Notes: generated by a model not told the origin, from the letters alone. Numbered from the stretch's first letter, positions 26,520 to 36,679 are shown. The stretch is DNA of 64,000 nt from Myroides sp. N17-2 (GCF_002286775.1 NZ_NSGJ01000014.1:47364-111363), one strand, 5' to 3'. Program-made: numbers and translations.

Positions 26520-27017
26520 ATGATAGAACAGAGTAGGATACATTCGTTTAAGCCTGTGGTGTGTACTGATTCTAAGGTATTGATATTAGGTACGATGCCG
26601 AGTATTAAATCTTTAGAACAACAGGAGTATTATGGCAATAGACAGAATGTGTTTTGGAAGATATTATTTGTGGTATTTGAAGAGGAGTACAGTGATTTAT
26701 ATACTGACAAGTTAGCATTAGTAAAGCGGAAGAATATTGCGCTATGGGATGTATTACAGTCTTGTGAACGCAAGAGTAGCTTAGATAGTGATATTATAGG
26801 GGAGGAGGCTAATGATATTAAGGGATTGTTAGTAGAATATCCCAATATTATGACGCTTGTATTCTCTAGTCAGAAGGCAAAACAGTACTTTACAAAATAC
26901 ATAGGGGAGGTAAGTGGTGTGACTTTAGTAACTTTACCCTCGCCAAGTGGTGCAAATGCTAGAATGAGCTTGTCAGAAAAGGTGAGGCATTGGCAAGAAT
27001 TAAAAACGAGATTATGA
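26520..27017 (+). CDS. DNA-deoxyinosine (hypoxanthine) glycosylase, UDG superfamily
   Basis: 165 residues of the uracil-DNA-glycosylase fold, family 6 type. Motif A is VLILGTMPSIKSLEQQEYYGN and QNVFWKIL, the middle motif is NIALWDVLQSCERKSSLDSDI, and the C-terminal motif is LPSPSGANARMS. Such enzymes excise deaminated adenine (hypoxanthine) from DNA. It forms a tight pair with the next gene (ATGA overlap). The promoter lies directly before the start, implying a leaderless mRNA. Confidence 0.85.
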   Translation: MIEQSRIHSFKPVVCTDSKVLILGTMPSIKSLEQQEYYGNRQNVFWKILFVVFEEEYSDLYTDKLALVKRKNIALWDVLQSCERKSSLDSDIIGEEANDIKGLLVEYPNIMTLVFSSQKAKQYFTKYIGEVSGVTLVTLPSPSGANARMSLSEKVRHWQELKTRL

Positions 27018-27688
27018 AACAATTGAAGAAAGAACATATAGACTTTTTAGTCACTTTAGGTGAGAATAATAACAAGCCTTGGTTTGCAGAGAATAAGGCT
27101 GAATTTGATAAACTATTTGGGGAGGTAAAAGGTTTTTTTAAAGAGGTACACGATGAGATGTTACAGCACGATAGTATAGATCTACTGCATGTGCACCGTA
27201 TCTATAGAGATGTGCGTTTCGCTAAAGATAAGACACCTTATAAAACATACTTTGGATTGCACTTAGGACGTACTAAGCCAATGCTGAGAGGTGGGTATTA
27301 CCTGAATATAGAGCCAGGAAGTAGCTTCGTAGGTGGAGGATTTTGGGAACCGAATAAAGATGATCTACTTCGTATCCGCAAGGAGATAGAGATGGATGAT
27401 AGTGAACTGAGGGCAATTATAGCAGAGGAGCAGTTCCAGAAGTACTTTGGCGAACTGCAAGGAGAAGAATTAAAGACTGCACCTAAGGGATTTGATAAGG
27501 AACACCCTGCAATAGATTTATTGCGCAAGAAGCAGTATTTAGTGATGCGTTCTTTTACAGATAAAGAGGTGTTAGCGCCTAATTTTAAAGAGGAGGTACT
27601 TAAGACGTTTATAGCGATGAGACCACTGTTTGACTATATGTCAGATGTATTGACTACAGATGTAAATGGCGTGAGCCTGTATGAATAA
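27014..27688 (+). CDS. DUF2461/TIGR02453-family protein
   Basis: The protein has 224 residues. Family signatures are HIDFLVTLGENNNKPWFAENK, RIYRDVRFAKDKTPYKTYFG, and PGSSFVGGGFWEPNKDDLLRIR. This family is widespread and of unknown function. The start is the ATG that overlaps the stop of the glycosylase gene (ATGA), so translation is probably coupled. The pair ends at a terminator. Confidence 0.9.
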   Translation: MKQLKKEHIDFLVTLGENNNKPWFAENKAEFDKLFGEVKGFFKEVHDEMLQHDSIDLLHVHRIYRDVRFAKDKTPYKTYFGLHLGRTKPMLRGGYYLNIEPGSSFVGGGFWEPNKDDLLRIRKEIEMDDSELRAIIAEEQFQKYFGELQGEELKTAPKGFDKEHPAIDLLRKKQYLVMRSFTDKEVLAPNFKEEVLKTFIAMRPLFDYMSDVLTTDVNGVSLYE

Positions 27689-27689
27689 A

Positions 27690-27718
27690 AAAATGCTGAC
27701 CGAGGTCAGCATTTTTTG
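27690..27718 (+). terminator. Terminator of the glycosylase-DUF2461 pair
   Basis: A perfect 8-bp stem ATGCTGAC/GTCAGCAT with loop CGAG is followed by six T. Confidence 0.9.
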
Positions 27719-27760
27719 TATTTAGGTTTATTCAGTTGAATGATTACTAATCACTCAACA

Positions 27761-28858
27761 CTACTTAATAATTTGTACTTCGAACATCTTATCCCAGTTC
27801 TTCCCAGTTAAGAAGAAAGTTTTCGTCTGAGGGTTATAAGCTATACCATTCATTACATCTCTATCATCGTGGTATGTTGTTAGATTAACTAAGTTACTAA
27901 AGTCTATGACAGCCTCTATAGCTCCAGTGTTTGGATCTATTACAGCAACTGCGTTTTGAGCATAGAAGTTAGCATATATCTTACCATCTACCCATTCTAA
28001 TTCGTTAGCGTGAGGTATGGCATTCTTGTCTGTGTATACACTTATTCTATCTACTTCTTTAAACGTCTCAGGGTCTAGTTTATAGATAAACTCTGTACCA
28101 CCATTCATATATAGATGCTTACCATCATTAGTCAGTCCCCATCCTTCCATCTTCTGAAAGTAAGGTAGTGTTTTCTCTTGTACTAATGTCTCCGGATTAA
28201 AGACATAAGCTTCATTATTCTGATATGTCAGTTGGTATAATTTATTATTAAGGATAGTACATCCTTCGCCGAATATATTTGCGGGTTGATTGTGTATCTT
28301 TATTATTTTACCTGTTTTATAATCTACTTGGCGTACGCTAGAGATTCCTTTTTTACCAGTACCTCTACCAGATTGGGTAGTACCACCACCTTCACCATTA
28401 CCTGTACTTTCATATAAAATTCCGTTGTAAAACTCCAATCCTTGTGTATATGCTTCTTGATCGTGAGGGTAAGTATTTACTATTTTATAGGTATAGAAAA
28501 CAGGAGCATTTGGAGCAGTAATTTCTATGTTGGTTGTAAATTCTTTGTTAGCAGTATCAGCATAAGCCACAGCTTTGATTACTGTTTTACCAAGTTTTTG
28601 TTGTTTTAGATTCAAATTTAAGATGTCATTCTTTAAAGAAGCACCTACTTTTTTGTCATTGAAGAAATAAACTACTGAGTCAACTTGGGCGTTTTCGGTT
28701 GTTTTTAGACTTAGTTTTATGTCCTCATTCCCCTTATATAGTTGCTTTAGATGTCCAGTTTCAATCGAAAGAACATTTTTTTCTAAATTTTTTTTGTTTG
28801 AACAGCTCATAAAAGCTACTCCTAATACTAACGGAATTAGAATGTTATATTTTTTCAT
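27761..28858 (-). CDS. Glutaminyl-peptide cyclotransferase, lipoprotein
   Basis: The protein has 365 residues. A lipoprotein signal ends GVAFMSC (Cys19). A ~80-residue beta domain follows, then the plant/bacterial-type glutaminyl cyclase beta-propeller from about residue 120 (YPHDQEAYTQGLEFYNGILYESTG, GWGLTNDGKHLYMNGGT, LEWVDGKIYANFY). It forms N-terminal pyroglutamate on exported proteins. In Flavobacteria many secreted proteins start with Gln after signal-peptide cleavage, as several do here. A TAGATTTG -7 match lies at 28886-28893. Confidence 0.9.
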   Translation of the reverse strand: MKKYNILIPLVLGVAFMSCSNKKNLEKNVLSIETGHLKQLYKGNEDIKLSLKTTENAQVDSVVYFFNDKKVGASLKNDILNLNLKQQKLGKTVIKAVAYADTANKEFTTNIEITAPNAPVFYTYKIVNTYPHDQEAYTQGLEFYNGILYESTGNGEGGGTTQSGRGTGKKGISSVRQVDYKTGKIIKIHNQPANIFGEGCTILNNKLYQLTYQNNEAYVFNPETLVQEKTLPYFQKMEGWGLTNDGKHLYMNGGTEFIYKLDPETFKEVDRISVYTDKNAIPHANELEWVDGKIYANFYAQNAVAVIDPNTGAIEAVIDFSNLVNLTTYHDDRDVMNGIAYNPQTKTFFLTGKNWDKMFEVQIIK

Positions 28859-28913
28859 GTGTAATTTTTAATTTGATACAATATACAAATCTAATGTGAA
28901 TAGTTGAAAAAGC

Positions 28914-28943
28914 TTGCAAAAATAAAAAAGCGTTGTATATTTG
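28914..28943 (+). promoter_or_regulatory. Promoter of the SRP RNA gene
   Basis: TTG (28914-28916), a 19-nt spacer and TATATTTG (28936-28943) place the start at about 28948, exactly where the RNA's closing stem begins. Confidence 0.8.
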
Positions 28944-28947
28944 CAAC

Positions 28948-29041
28948 GGCAAGTCCTACACGACCAGCTCCCTCTTAATCCTCCAGGGTGGGAACGCAGC
29001 AAAGGTCCGAGGTTGTAGCGGTGCGATGTAGGTAGCTTGCC
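28948..29041 (+). ncRNA. ffs: Signal recognition particle RNA, small bacterial type
   Basis: ~94 nt closed by GGCAAG/CTTGCC. The apical domain CAGGGTGGGAACGCAGCAAA contains the GGAA-type tetraloop region and the asymmetric loop that binds Ffh, in the Bacteroidetes form. The arms CCTACA...TGTAGG also pair. With Ffh and FtsY it delivers nascent membrane proteins to the translocon. Confidence 0.93.
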
Positions 29042-29063
29042 ATTTTTTTCTTTTAAACTATTG

Positions 29064-29088
29064 ATCTCCGTGTTGGAGATTTTTTTTT
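29064..29088 (+). terminator. Terminator of the SRP RNA gene
   Basis: An ATCTCC/GGAGAT stem with loop GTGTT is followed by eight T. Confidence 0.85.
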
Positions 29089-29114
29089 GCCCAAACTTTT
29101 TTGCTTTATATTTG
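29087..29114 (+). promoter_or_regulatory. Promoter of tamB-tamL
   Basis: TTG (29087-29089), a 17-nt spacer and TATATTTG (29107-29114) lie within the T-run of the preceding terminator. The leader would be only ~20 nt. Confidence 0.65.
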
Positions 29115-29141
29115 ATTATCGTTTTTAGTTAGGGGTGATTT

Positions 29142-32100
29142 TTGTTATTTTTGAATAAAAAATTTGTTTTGAAGAAGATAACAATTAAAGTAGGTAAGAT
29201 ACTAGGCTGGTTCTTGCTTAGTTTATTCATTCTACTATTAGTTCTCATCGTAGCGATACAGGTACCTTATGTCCAGAATAAAGCGAAGGATATAGCGATT
29301 ACGTATGTGCAAGATAAGATTGGAACTCCTGTTTCGTTGGAAAGAATTGAAATTGCATTTCCTAAGAAAATAGTAGTTAAGAATCTATACATTGAGTCTC
29401 AGCAGCGCGATACATTGTTATATACAGACCATTTAGGTGTCGATATTAGTTTATTTGCACTGCTAAAGAGTTCTGTTAATGTAAATAGTGTACAGCTAGA
29501 TGGGCTTAAAGCAGATGTGAAACGCGATAGTTTAGGGCGTTTTAACTTTGATTATATCATAGAAGCCTTTGCCTCTGAAGAAGAAGATAAGGAGGATAGT
29601 GGCTCTATGAAGATTGATGTTGGTGAGATAAGTCTTAGTAATATCGATGTGAAGTATAATGATGACTATGATGGTCATCACGTTAAGTTTGGACTAAAAA
29701 AGTTTATCACGAGATTTAAGCAGTTTGATTTAGATCAAATGAAGTTCGCTATTCCTAAAATAGCGATTAATGGGATTAACTTAGATTATAAAAAGAAGCC
29801 TGCCTCATTGGCTTCTAATCAAGCGGTTCCTGTACCACCTGTGGAGGAACAGAAGAGTGAGGCTGTATTACCTTCCATAGATTTAGGTACGATAGAGTGG
29901 ACAGATAGTAAAATAAAGTTTGACGATGAGGATAGTAAGATCTATGCTAGTGTAGCATTAGGAAGCTTCCAAACGACATTTGATCATATCGATTTAATCA
30001 ATCAACAGATAGATATTAAAGAAATACGCTTAGATGATACGAAAGCGTTAGTGCACTTGCTACCATTGCTTTTAAAGAAAGAAGAGGTAGCAGTAGCTAA
30101 ACCAGGCACTAAAGAAGAAAAAGAGGTCGTAAAAGAAGCGGGAACGCCTTGGAAGCTTGGGATAAAACAATTCTCTTTAAATTCGATAGATGTTAAGTTT
30201 GACAATGCTAACTTTAAGCCACTTGCTTATGGTTTAGATCCTAATCACGTTGAGTTTACAGATATTAATTTTGATTTAAAGGACTTTCAGTTCTCTCCTA
30301 ATACCATAACGGGAAATCTAGAAGGCTTTTCGTTTAAAGAAAAGAGCGGATTACAGTTAGATAAGTTTAAGACTTACTTCCTTTATGGTGATCAAACAGC
30401 CTTTATCAAAGATTTTATACTAGAAACACCTCATTCGAAGTTTGATGCCAATGTGGTATTAAATTATAAAGATGTCAATAAACTTACTGAGGATCTTGAA
30501 AATACTTCGTTAGATGTGAATATACAAAACTCGCATTTGGGGTTGAAAGATATTTATTTGGCTATGCCGAGTGTATTTGAACAAGCTGGCTTAAGCAACT
30601 TAAATCAGAAAGATCTTTCAATAGATGTAGTCGTAAAAGGGTTAATAGGGGATTTGTCTATAGAGAAGTTCTTAATGACAGGGTTACACTCTACTGAGAT
30701 TAATGTGGAAGGAAATGTGAAAGGGGCTACTAAGCCTGAAACTGCTATTGTCAATCTGAATATAAATAAGTTTCAGACTTCAGCAAAGGATATATTTAGT
30801 ATTACTCCTAAAGGTATGATACCTGCTAATATAGCTGTACCTGCTCATATATTTCTTTCTGGAAATGTGAAAGGGAATAAGAATACAATACAAACTCAAC
30901 TTGCTTTAAAAACTACTTCAGGGAATGCTACATTAAAGGCATTTTTAGATCAACGTTATAAAGGGAAAGAGAAGTACTCTGTAGAAGCGACATTGAACGA
31001 ATTAAAGTTAGGTCAGATTCTAAAGAATGATTCTATCGGTACACTGACTATGTCTGCTAATGTATCAGGTGTAGGCTTTAAACCTGAAAAAGCAAATCTT
31101 AAAGGAGAACTTAAAGTTGATAAAGCTGAGTATAACGGATATAATTATAACAATCTTAAAGTTAATGCTACTTTAGATAATGGGAATTACAAAATTAACT
31201 CTATTAATGAAGATCCGAATTTAAACTTCATTATTGATGCTAGTGGAATAGTAGGAGACTATAGTATTAGTTTAGATTTATTAGCTGATCTTAAGCATAT
31301 AGATTTATATCAATTAAAGTTAATGGATACTCCATCAGTATTTAAGGGAAGAATAGATACAAAGTTAAATAATATCATACCTGATGATCTAGATGGAAAT
31401 ATCAAAGTTAGTAACCTTTCATATAGTGTAGAAGACAAGGTATTAAGTTTACAACCTATAACAATCACAGCAGTTACAGATGGTAATCAGAAGTCGCTTG
31501 AATTAAATTCTGATTTAATTGATTTTAATATGCAAGGTCAGTATAAGTTGACGCTATTAGGTGATTTATTAACGAATACCTTTAAGAGTTACTTTGATAC
31601 TGATGATGACAAAGAGAGAAAAGAAGAGGCTATTAATAAAGCTAAATTAGGAGAGTTAAATCATTATTTTACTTATAATCTGCAAGTAAAAGATAATTCT
31701 ATGATTCATTCTTTGGTACCAGAGTTAAAGGAATTACAGCCTATTAGCTTTAAGGGAAGATATGAATCAGGTACTAATTTTATTAGTTTAAGTGGTGTTA
31801 TTCCTGCTATTCAGTATGGCGAGAATGAGATTAATACTATTTCAGTAGATGTAAAACCAGTAGATGGTGCTTTAACTTATGCTTTAGGTGTAGAGAGAGT
31901 AGCGAATGCTAGTGTTGCTCTTAGACGTTTAAGTTTAGAAGGGGATATTCAGAATAACCGTCTTAACTATAACTTCAATCTAAAAGATAAGACAGGAGCT
32001 CCGTGTTATTTAATAGCTGGAGATGTGAGTACTAAGGATGGGGATATCATCGCTAGATTACATCCAGATGGTTTTATGTTAGATTATCAGAAGTGGGTAG

Positions 32101-34238
32101 TTAATCCTGATAATAAGTTTGTCATGGAACCAAAAGGATTTTATGTCAGTAACTTCAAATTATCTCATGATAAAAGCGCTTTAGAAATAGCTTCTAAATC
32201 AGAAGAACCTAATAGTCCATTAAAGTTGTCATTTAATGATTTTAGTATCGAGACATTGACTAAAATGATTAAAAAGGATGTGTTATTAGCGAGTGGATTT
32301 ATTAATGGAGAAGTGTATTTAAAAGACTTAGCAACAGACTTTAGGTTTATATCAGATATAGATATTACTAAACTACACGTGATGGAGATTGGTTTAGGAG
32401 ATCTACATGTGGGAGTTAAAAATGAAAGTGCAAGTAAGTTTATTACAGATATAACACTTCAAGGTGGAGAAAATAAGGTATCTATCAACGGTTGGGCTGA
32501 TGCAGATACACAAGAGATGGATATGAGATTAAGTCTAGCGAAACTTCAGATGGCGGCATTTGAGTACTTCGCAAAAGAGCATATCTCAGAGACAGAGGGC
32601 TATTTCTCAGGAGATTTTAAGATAGGTGGTAAGTTTACAGATCCTAAGATATTAGGAGCTATGGACTTTAATAATGTAGGGTTTCACGTAAATCAACTGA
32701 ATGCTGACTTTAAAAAGATTAATGAGAAGATATCGTTTACAGATAGAGGTATTGAGTTAGATAAATTCAGTATTACTGATGTAGATGGTAATCTATTAGT
32801 TGTAGATGGGCAAGTATTAACAAAGACATATAAAGACTTTGTATTTAATCTAAGCATTAAAGCATTAGACTTTAAAGCAGTTAATTCTACTTCTAAAGAT
32901 AATGATATGTACTATGGGAAACTTGTGTTTGATAGTGATATTAAGATAAAAGGAGATTTAAATAAACCAATAGTTACGGGTGGTATAGAGATAGGTAAGA
33001 AGACCGATTTCTCATTTGTACTACCACAAGAAGATCCTAGTATTGCAGATAGAGAAGGAATTGTAGAGTTTGTAGATGAACACAGTTTACAGCTTGCTGA
33101 AATGCAAAAGTATCAAGATGATTTTAATACATCTGCATTAAAAGGATTAGATGTATCTATTTCTATCAAGGTAGATAAAGAAGCTACATTCACTATGATT
33201 ATGGATAAATCTAGTGGAGATAAGATAATCCTAAAAGGTGAAGGAGATTTAGTGGGAGGAATAGATCCTTCTGGTAAAGTTACTTTAGCTGGAAGGTATG
33301 AGTTCTCTCAAGGATCATATGATTTGTCATTTAATATGATGAAGAGGAAGTTTGATATAGAGAAGGGAAGTTATATTGTGTGGGCAGGAGATCCTACGGA
33401 CGCGAACCTAAGCTTAACGGCTATCTATGAAACTAAGACAGCACCTATTGATTTATTAGGTAATCAGTTAAGTGGATTATCACCTACTCAACAGAATATG
33501 TATAAGCAAAAGATACCATTCCAAGCTTTGCTAAAAATGAAGGGGGAGTTGCTTAAACCAGAGATTTCTTTTGATGTACAATTAAAAGAGGGAATAACAA
33601 GTGTGTCAGGTGATGTATTAAGTAATACTAAAACGAAGTTAGAGCAATTAAGACAGAATGAGTCTGAGATGAATAAGCAGGTATTTGCTCTGTTGTTATT
33701 GAATAGATTCATTGGAGAGAACCCGTTTGAGAGTAGTGCAGGGGGAATGACAGCAGGTTCTATGGCTAGACAGAGTGTAAGCAGACTGTTATCAGATCAG
33801 TTAAATAATTTTGCGGGTAATCTAATAGCAGGAGTTGAACTTAACTTTAATTTAGAATCTTCTGAGGATTTTTCAACAGGAAGTAGAGAAAATAGGACAG
33901 ACCTTAATGTAGCTGTATCTAAACGCTTATTTGCAGATCGATTAAAAGTGACTGTGGGTAGTAGTTTTGAAGTTGAGGGAAATACCCGTCAGAACGAACA
34001 AGCTGCTAATATAGCTGGTGATATAGAATTAGAATATGCACTATCTCAAGATGGAAGATATCTAGTGAAAGTATACAGAAAGAATATTTATGAAGTTGCT
34101 ATACAAGGACAAGTAGTTGAGACAGGAGTCGGGTTTATCATCACGATGAGTTATGAGAGATTTAAAGAATTATTTGAGCGTAGTAAAGATAAGAGACAAT
34201 TAAAAAAACAGTTGAGAGATGAGGCTAAAGCAGAGTAG
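29142..34238 (+). CDS. tamB: TamB-like inner-membrane translocation/assembly protein
   Basis: The protein has 1698 residues. An N-terminal membrane anchor (WFLLSLFILLLVLIVAIQVP) is followed by a very long beta-rich AsmA/TamB-type body with repeated short strands, and a C-terminal DUF490/TamB domain (VTLAGRYEFSQGSYDLSF, KRKFDIEKGSYIVWAGDP, LNVAVSKRLF). TamB spans the periplasm and, with TamA or TamL, supports outer-membrane assembly or lipid transport. A stop codon lies two codons upstream and no ATG follows for over 100 codons, so it must start at a TTG (29142, 29151 or 29166). It overlaps tamL by 20 nt. Confidence 0.93.
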   Translation: MLFLNKKFVLKKITIKVGKILGWFLLSLFILLLVLIVAIQVPYVQNKAKDIAITYVQDKIGTPVSLERIEIAFPKKIVVKNLYIESQQRDTLLYTDHLGVDISLFALLKSSVNVNSVQLDGLKADVKRDSLGRFNFDYIIEAFASEEEDKEDSGSMKIDVGEISLSNIDVKYNDDYDGHHVKFGLKKFITRFKQFDLDQMKFAIPKIAINGINLDYKKKPASLASNQAVPVPPVEEQKSEAVLPSIDLGTIEWTDSKIKFDDEDSKIYASVALGSFQTTFDHIDLINQQIDIKEIRLDDTKALVHLLPLLLKKEEVAVAKPGTKEEKEVVKEAGTPWKLGIKQFSLNSIDVKFDNANFKPLAYGLDPNHVEFTDINFDLKDFQFSPNTITGNLEGFSFKEKSGLQLDKFKTYFLYGDQTAFIKDFILETPHSKFDANVVLNYKDVNKLTEDLENTSLDVNIQNSHLGLKDIYLAMPSVFEQAGLSNLNQKDLSIDVVVKGLIGDLSIEKFLMTGLHSTEINVEGNVKGATKPETAIVNLNINKFQTSAKDIFSITPKGMIPANIAVPAHIFLSGNVKGNKNTIQTQLALKTTSGNATLKAFLDQRYKGKEKYSVEATLNELKLGQILKNDSIGTLTMSANVSGVGFKPEKANLKGELKVDKAEYNGYNYNNLKVNATLDNGNYKINSINEDPNLNFIIDASGIVGDYSISLDLLADLKHIDLYQLKLMDTPSVFKGRIDTKLNNIIPDDLDGNIKVSNLSYSVEDKVLSLQPITITAVTDGNQKSLELNSDLIDFNMQGQYKLTLLGDLLTNTFKSYFDTDDDKERKEEAINKAKLGELNHYFTYNLQVKDNSMIHSLVPELKELQPISFKGRYESGTNFISLSGVIPAIQYGENEINTISVDVKPVDGALTYALGVERVANASVALRRLSLEGDIQNNRLNYNFNLKDKTGAPCYLIAGDVSTKDGDIIARLHPDGFMLDYQKWVVNPDNKFVMEPKGFYVSNFKLSHDKSALEIASKSEEPNSPLKLSFNDFSIETLTKMIKKDVLLASGFINGEVYLKDLATDFRFISDIDITKLHVMEIGLGDLHVGVKNESASKFITDITLQGGENKVSINGWADADTQEMDMRLSLAKLQMAAFEYFAKEHISETEGYFSGDFKIGGKFTDPKILGAMDFNNVGFHVNQLNADFKKINEKISFTDRGIELDKFSITDVDGNLLVVDGQVLTKTYKDFVFNLSIKALDFKAVNSTSKDNDMYYGKLVFDSDIKIKGDLNKPIVTGGIEIGKKTDFSFVLPQEDPSIADREGIVEFVDEHSLQLAEMQKYQDDFNTSALKGLDVSISIKVDKEATFTMIMDKSSGDKIILKGEGDLVGGIDPSGKVTLAGRYEFSQGSYDLSFNMMKRKFDIEKGSYIVWAGDPTDANLSLTAIYETKTAPIDLLGNQLSGLSPTQQNMYKQKIPFQALLKMKGELLKPEISFDVQLKEGITSVSGDVLSNTKTKLEQLRQNESEMNKQVFALLLLNRFIGENPFESSAGGMTAGSMARQSVSRLLSDQLNNFAGNLIAGVELNFNLESSEDFSTGSRENRTDLNVAVSKRLFADRLKVTVGSSFEVEGNTRQNEQAANIAGDIELEYALSQDGRYLVKVYRKNIYEVAIQGQVVETGVGFIITMSYERFKELFERSKDKRQLKKQLRDEAKAE

Positions 34239-36528
34239 GTTATATTATGGATTAGTAGGATGTGTTGCGTTTATATCTTTATTCTCATGTAATACAACGC
34301 GTCATTTAGGTGATGAGGAATACTTATATTCTGGAACGAAGTTAGTCTTCGAAGGAGATTCATTGACTAAAGCTAAGAAGGCAGCGATGAATGAAGAACT
34401 GAGTGGATTAATGCGTCCGATACCTAATGCCTCTTTTTTAGGAATGCACCCTAAGTTGTTTTTTTATAATATGGCTGGAGATCCAGAGAAGAGTAATAAG
34501 CTACGTCGATGGATGAGAAATAAAATGGGGGAAGCTCCTGTATTATTTGATCAAGTAGATATAGAAAAGAATAGTGCGATTCTTTCAAATCGATTAGAGA
34601 ATCAAGGTTATTTTAATGTGAATGTGGCATACGATACAGTAATGCCTAGTTCAAAAAAGAAAGGTATTCAATACACGGTGACTCCTGGAGGGCAATATAA
34701 AATACGTGAGTTTACATTTGTTAGAGATTCAACAGAGATTAATAAAATGTTGAATAAAGGAATGCGCTTCACTAGACTAAGAAAAGGAAGAGCTTATGAT
34801 CTTGATAATATAAAAGAAGAGCGTACGCGCTTTGATAATTATTTAAAGAATAAAGGGTATTATTTCTTTAGTGCAGATGACTTGTTAGTTCAGGTTGATA
34901 GTACAGTTGGTAATCATGAGGTCGATTTGTTCTTAAAGGTAAAGGACAACACACCTAAACTAGCATTAGCACCTTATACGATAGATAAGATATTCATATT
35001 CTCTGACTATGTGTTGTCAGATGGTAACTATAAAGAAGCTTTAGATTCCGCTAAAACGTATAAAGATTTTACAATAGTAGATCCTAAAGGAAAGTTTAAG
35101 TCTTCTATTTTTGACAACGCTATTCATTTAAAACAAGGAGAAGTATATAATAGGAATGACCATAACTTATCATTAAATAGATTAGTTAGTCTTGGTGTAT
35201 TTAAGTTTGTGAAGAATCAATTTGAGATATCGGACAGTTTAAATCACAAGCTGAATGCTTATTATTTCCTTACTCCTGATAACCCTAAAGCGATACGTCT
35301 AGAACTATTAGGTAAGATGAACTCGGCTAGTTATAATGGAGCAGAGCTTAATCTAAACTGGAGTAATAAGAACTTTATGAAAGGAGCCGAGGTATTTTCT
35401 GTGTCTGCTTATGGAGGAGCTGATTTTCAGATGTCAGGTGGAAATAACGGCTACAATGTGTATAAGTTTGGTCTAGAAACTAGTCTTACTTGGCCTAAAC
35501 TGATATCTCCATTTAATATCTCATCTACAACTGCTTATATCCCTAAGACAAGAGCGATATTAGGAGGAGAGTATTTAGAGAGAAGTCAGTTGTATTCACT
35601 ACAATCATTTAAAGCTTCATGGGGATATTTATGGAAACAAAGTGCTTATAGAGAGCACGATCTAAAAGTGATGGATGTTAACTATGTTAGACCTGGTCAT
35701 ATAACAGATTACTATAAAGAATATGCAGCAGGTAATCCTTCTTTAGAGAGGGTGTTAGATAAGCAGTTGACGTTCGGACCTAGTTACACCTATACCTTCA
35801 CTAATACAGCTAAAAAATATAAGAAAAGCACCATCTACTATAGAGGGTCGTTAGATTTTTCGGCTAATTTGACTGGGTTGTTAATGGGGGCTAATGTAGA
35901 TAAGGATAAGGAGAAACGTATATTAGATGTGCCGTTTAGTCAATATGTGAAGACTGAACATGACTTTAGACATTATTTAAAATTGAGCAAGACAGCACAA
36001 TTAGTTAGTAGAGTACACGCAGGAGTAGGAGTAGCATATGGTAACTCTAAGAATATGCCTTATACAAAACAATTTTATGTAGGAGGATCGAATAGTATTA
36101 GAGCATTTAGAGCGCGTACATTAGGACCAGGGTCATTTGATCCAAGTATTAATAATGCTAAGTTCATTCCTGACCAATCTGGAGATATGATAATAGAGAT
36201 GAACTTAGAGTATCGTAAGAAACTATTTAGTATAGTTCACGGTGCTTTATTTGTTGATGCAGGGAATATTTGGAACTTGAATGATGTATCAGATAGACCT
36301 GGTGGAAAGTTTAGCGGAGACTTCCTAAATGATTTTGCTGTAGGAGCTGGAGCAGGTTTGCGTTTTGATGTAACATTCTTAGTGTTGCGTTTTGACTTTG
36401 CATTTCCATTAAGAGTACCTTATAATAAGTCAGGAGAACAATGGGTGGTAGATGATATTAAGTTTGGAGATAGCAAATGGCGAAAAGATAACTTGATGTT
36501 TAACTTCGCTATTGGGTATCCATTCTAA
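34219..36528 (+). CDS. tamL: TamL, lipidated Omp85-family outer-membrane protein
   Basis: The protein has 769 residues with lipoprotein signal FISLFSC (Cys24), then POTRA-type repeats and a C-terminal Omp85/BamA beta-barrel. The barrel contains KQFYVGGSNSIRAFRARTLGPGSF (the conserved RGF-like loop) and ends in FNFAIGYPF, an aromatic C-terminus as required for barrel insertion. Bacteroidetes carry this lipidated form in place of TamA. The start lies inside tamB, so the two are translated together. Confidence 0.93.
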   Translation: MRLKQSRLYYGLVGCVAFISLFSCNTTRHLGDEEYLYSGTKLVFEGDSLTKAKKAAMNEELSGLMRPIPNASFLGMHPKLFFYNMAGDPEKSNKLRRWMRNKMGEAPVLFDQVDIEKNSAILSNRLENQGYFNVNVAYDTVMPSSKKKGIQYTVTPGGQYKIREFTFVRDSTEINKMLNKGMRFTRLRKGRAYDLDNIKEERTRFDNYLKNKGYYFFSADDLLVQVDSTVGNHEVDLFLKVKDNTPKLALAPYTIDKIFIFSDYVLSDGNYKEALDSAKTYKDFTIVDPKGKFKSSIFDNAIHLKQGEVYNRNDHNLSLNRLVSLGVFKFVKNQFEISDSLNHKLNAYYFLTPDNPKAIRLELLGKMNSASYNGAELNLNWSNKNFMKGAEVFSVSAYGGADFQMSGGNNGYNVYKFGLETSLTWPKLISPFNISSTTAYIPKTRAILGGEYLERSQLYSLQSFKASWGYLWKQSAYREHDLKVMDVNYVRPGHITDYYKEYAAGNPSLERVLDKQLTFGPSYTYTFTNTAKKYKKSTIYYRGSLDFSANLTGLLMGANVDKDKEKRILDVPFSQYVKTEHDFRHYLKLSKTAQLVSRVHAGVGVAYGNSKNMPYTKQFYVGGSNSIRAFRARTLGPGSFDPSINNAKFIPDQSGDMIIEMNLEYRKKLFSIVHGALFVDAGNIWNLNDVSDRPGGKFSGDFLNDFAVGAGAGLRFDVTFLVLRFDFAFPLRVPYNKSGEQWVVDDIKFGDSKWRKDNLMFNFAIGYPF

Positions 36529-36550
36529 TAAATGTGGAAACAATACACAG

Positions 36551-36598
36551 AATGCTCCTCAATTTTTCCTAGTGTGGAAAATTGGGGAGCATTTTTTT
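36551..36598 (+). terminator. Terminator of tamB-tamL
   Basis: A long stem AATGCTCCTCAATTTTTCC against GGAAAATTGGGGAGCATT is followed by eight T. Confidence 0.9.
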
Positions 36599-36658
36599 TA
36601 TTTATATAATGTATTGTAAATAAGGTGTGTATGTTGTTCGTCTTCGTGTTTATTGGGT

Positions 36659-36673
36659 TTGGCACGATTTTGT
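36659..36673 (+). promoter_or_regulatory. Imperfect sigma-54-like element
   Basis: TTGGCACG-ATT-TTGT has an ideal -24 half (TGGCACG), but GG and GT are nine rather than ten bases apart. It precedes a structured, terminator-ended stretch and then the NtrC-type regulator gene. It is weak evidence by itself. Confidence 0.3.
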
Positions 36674-36679
36674 ATATAT

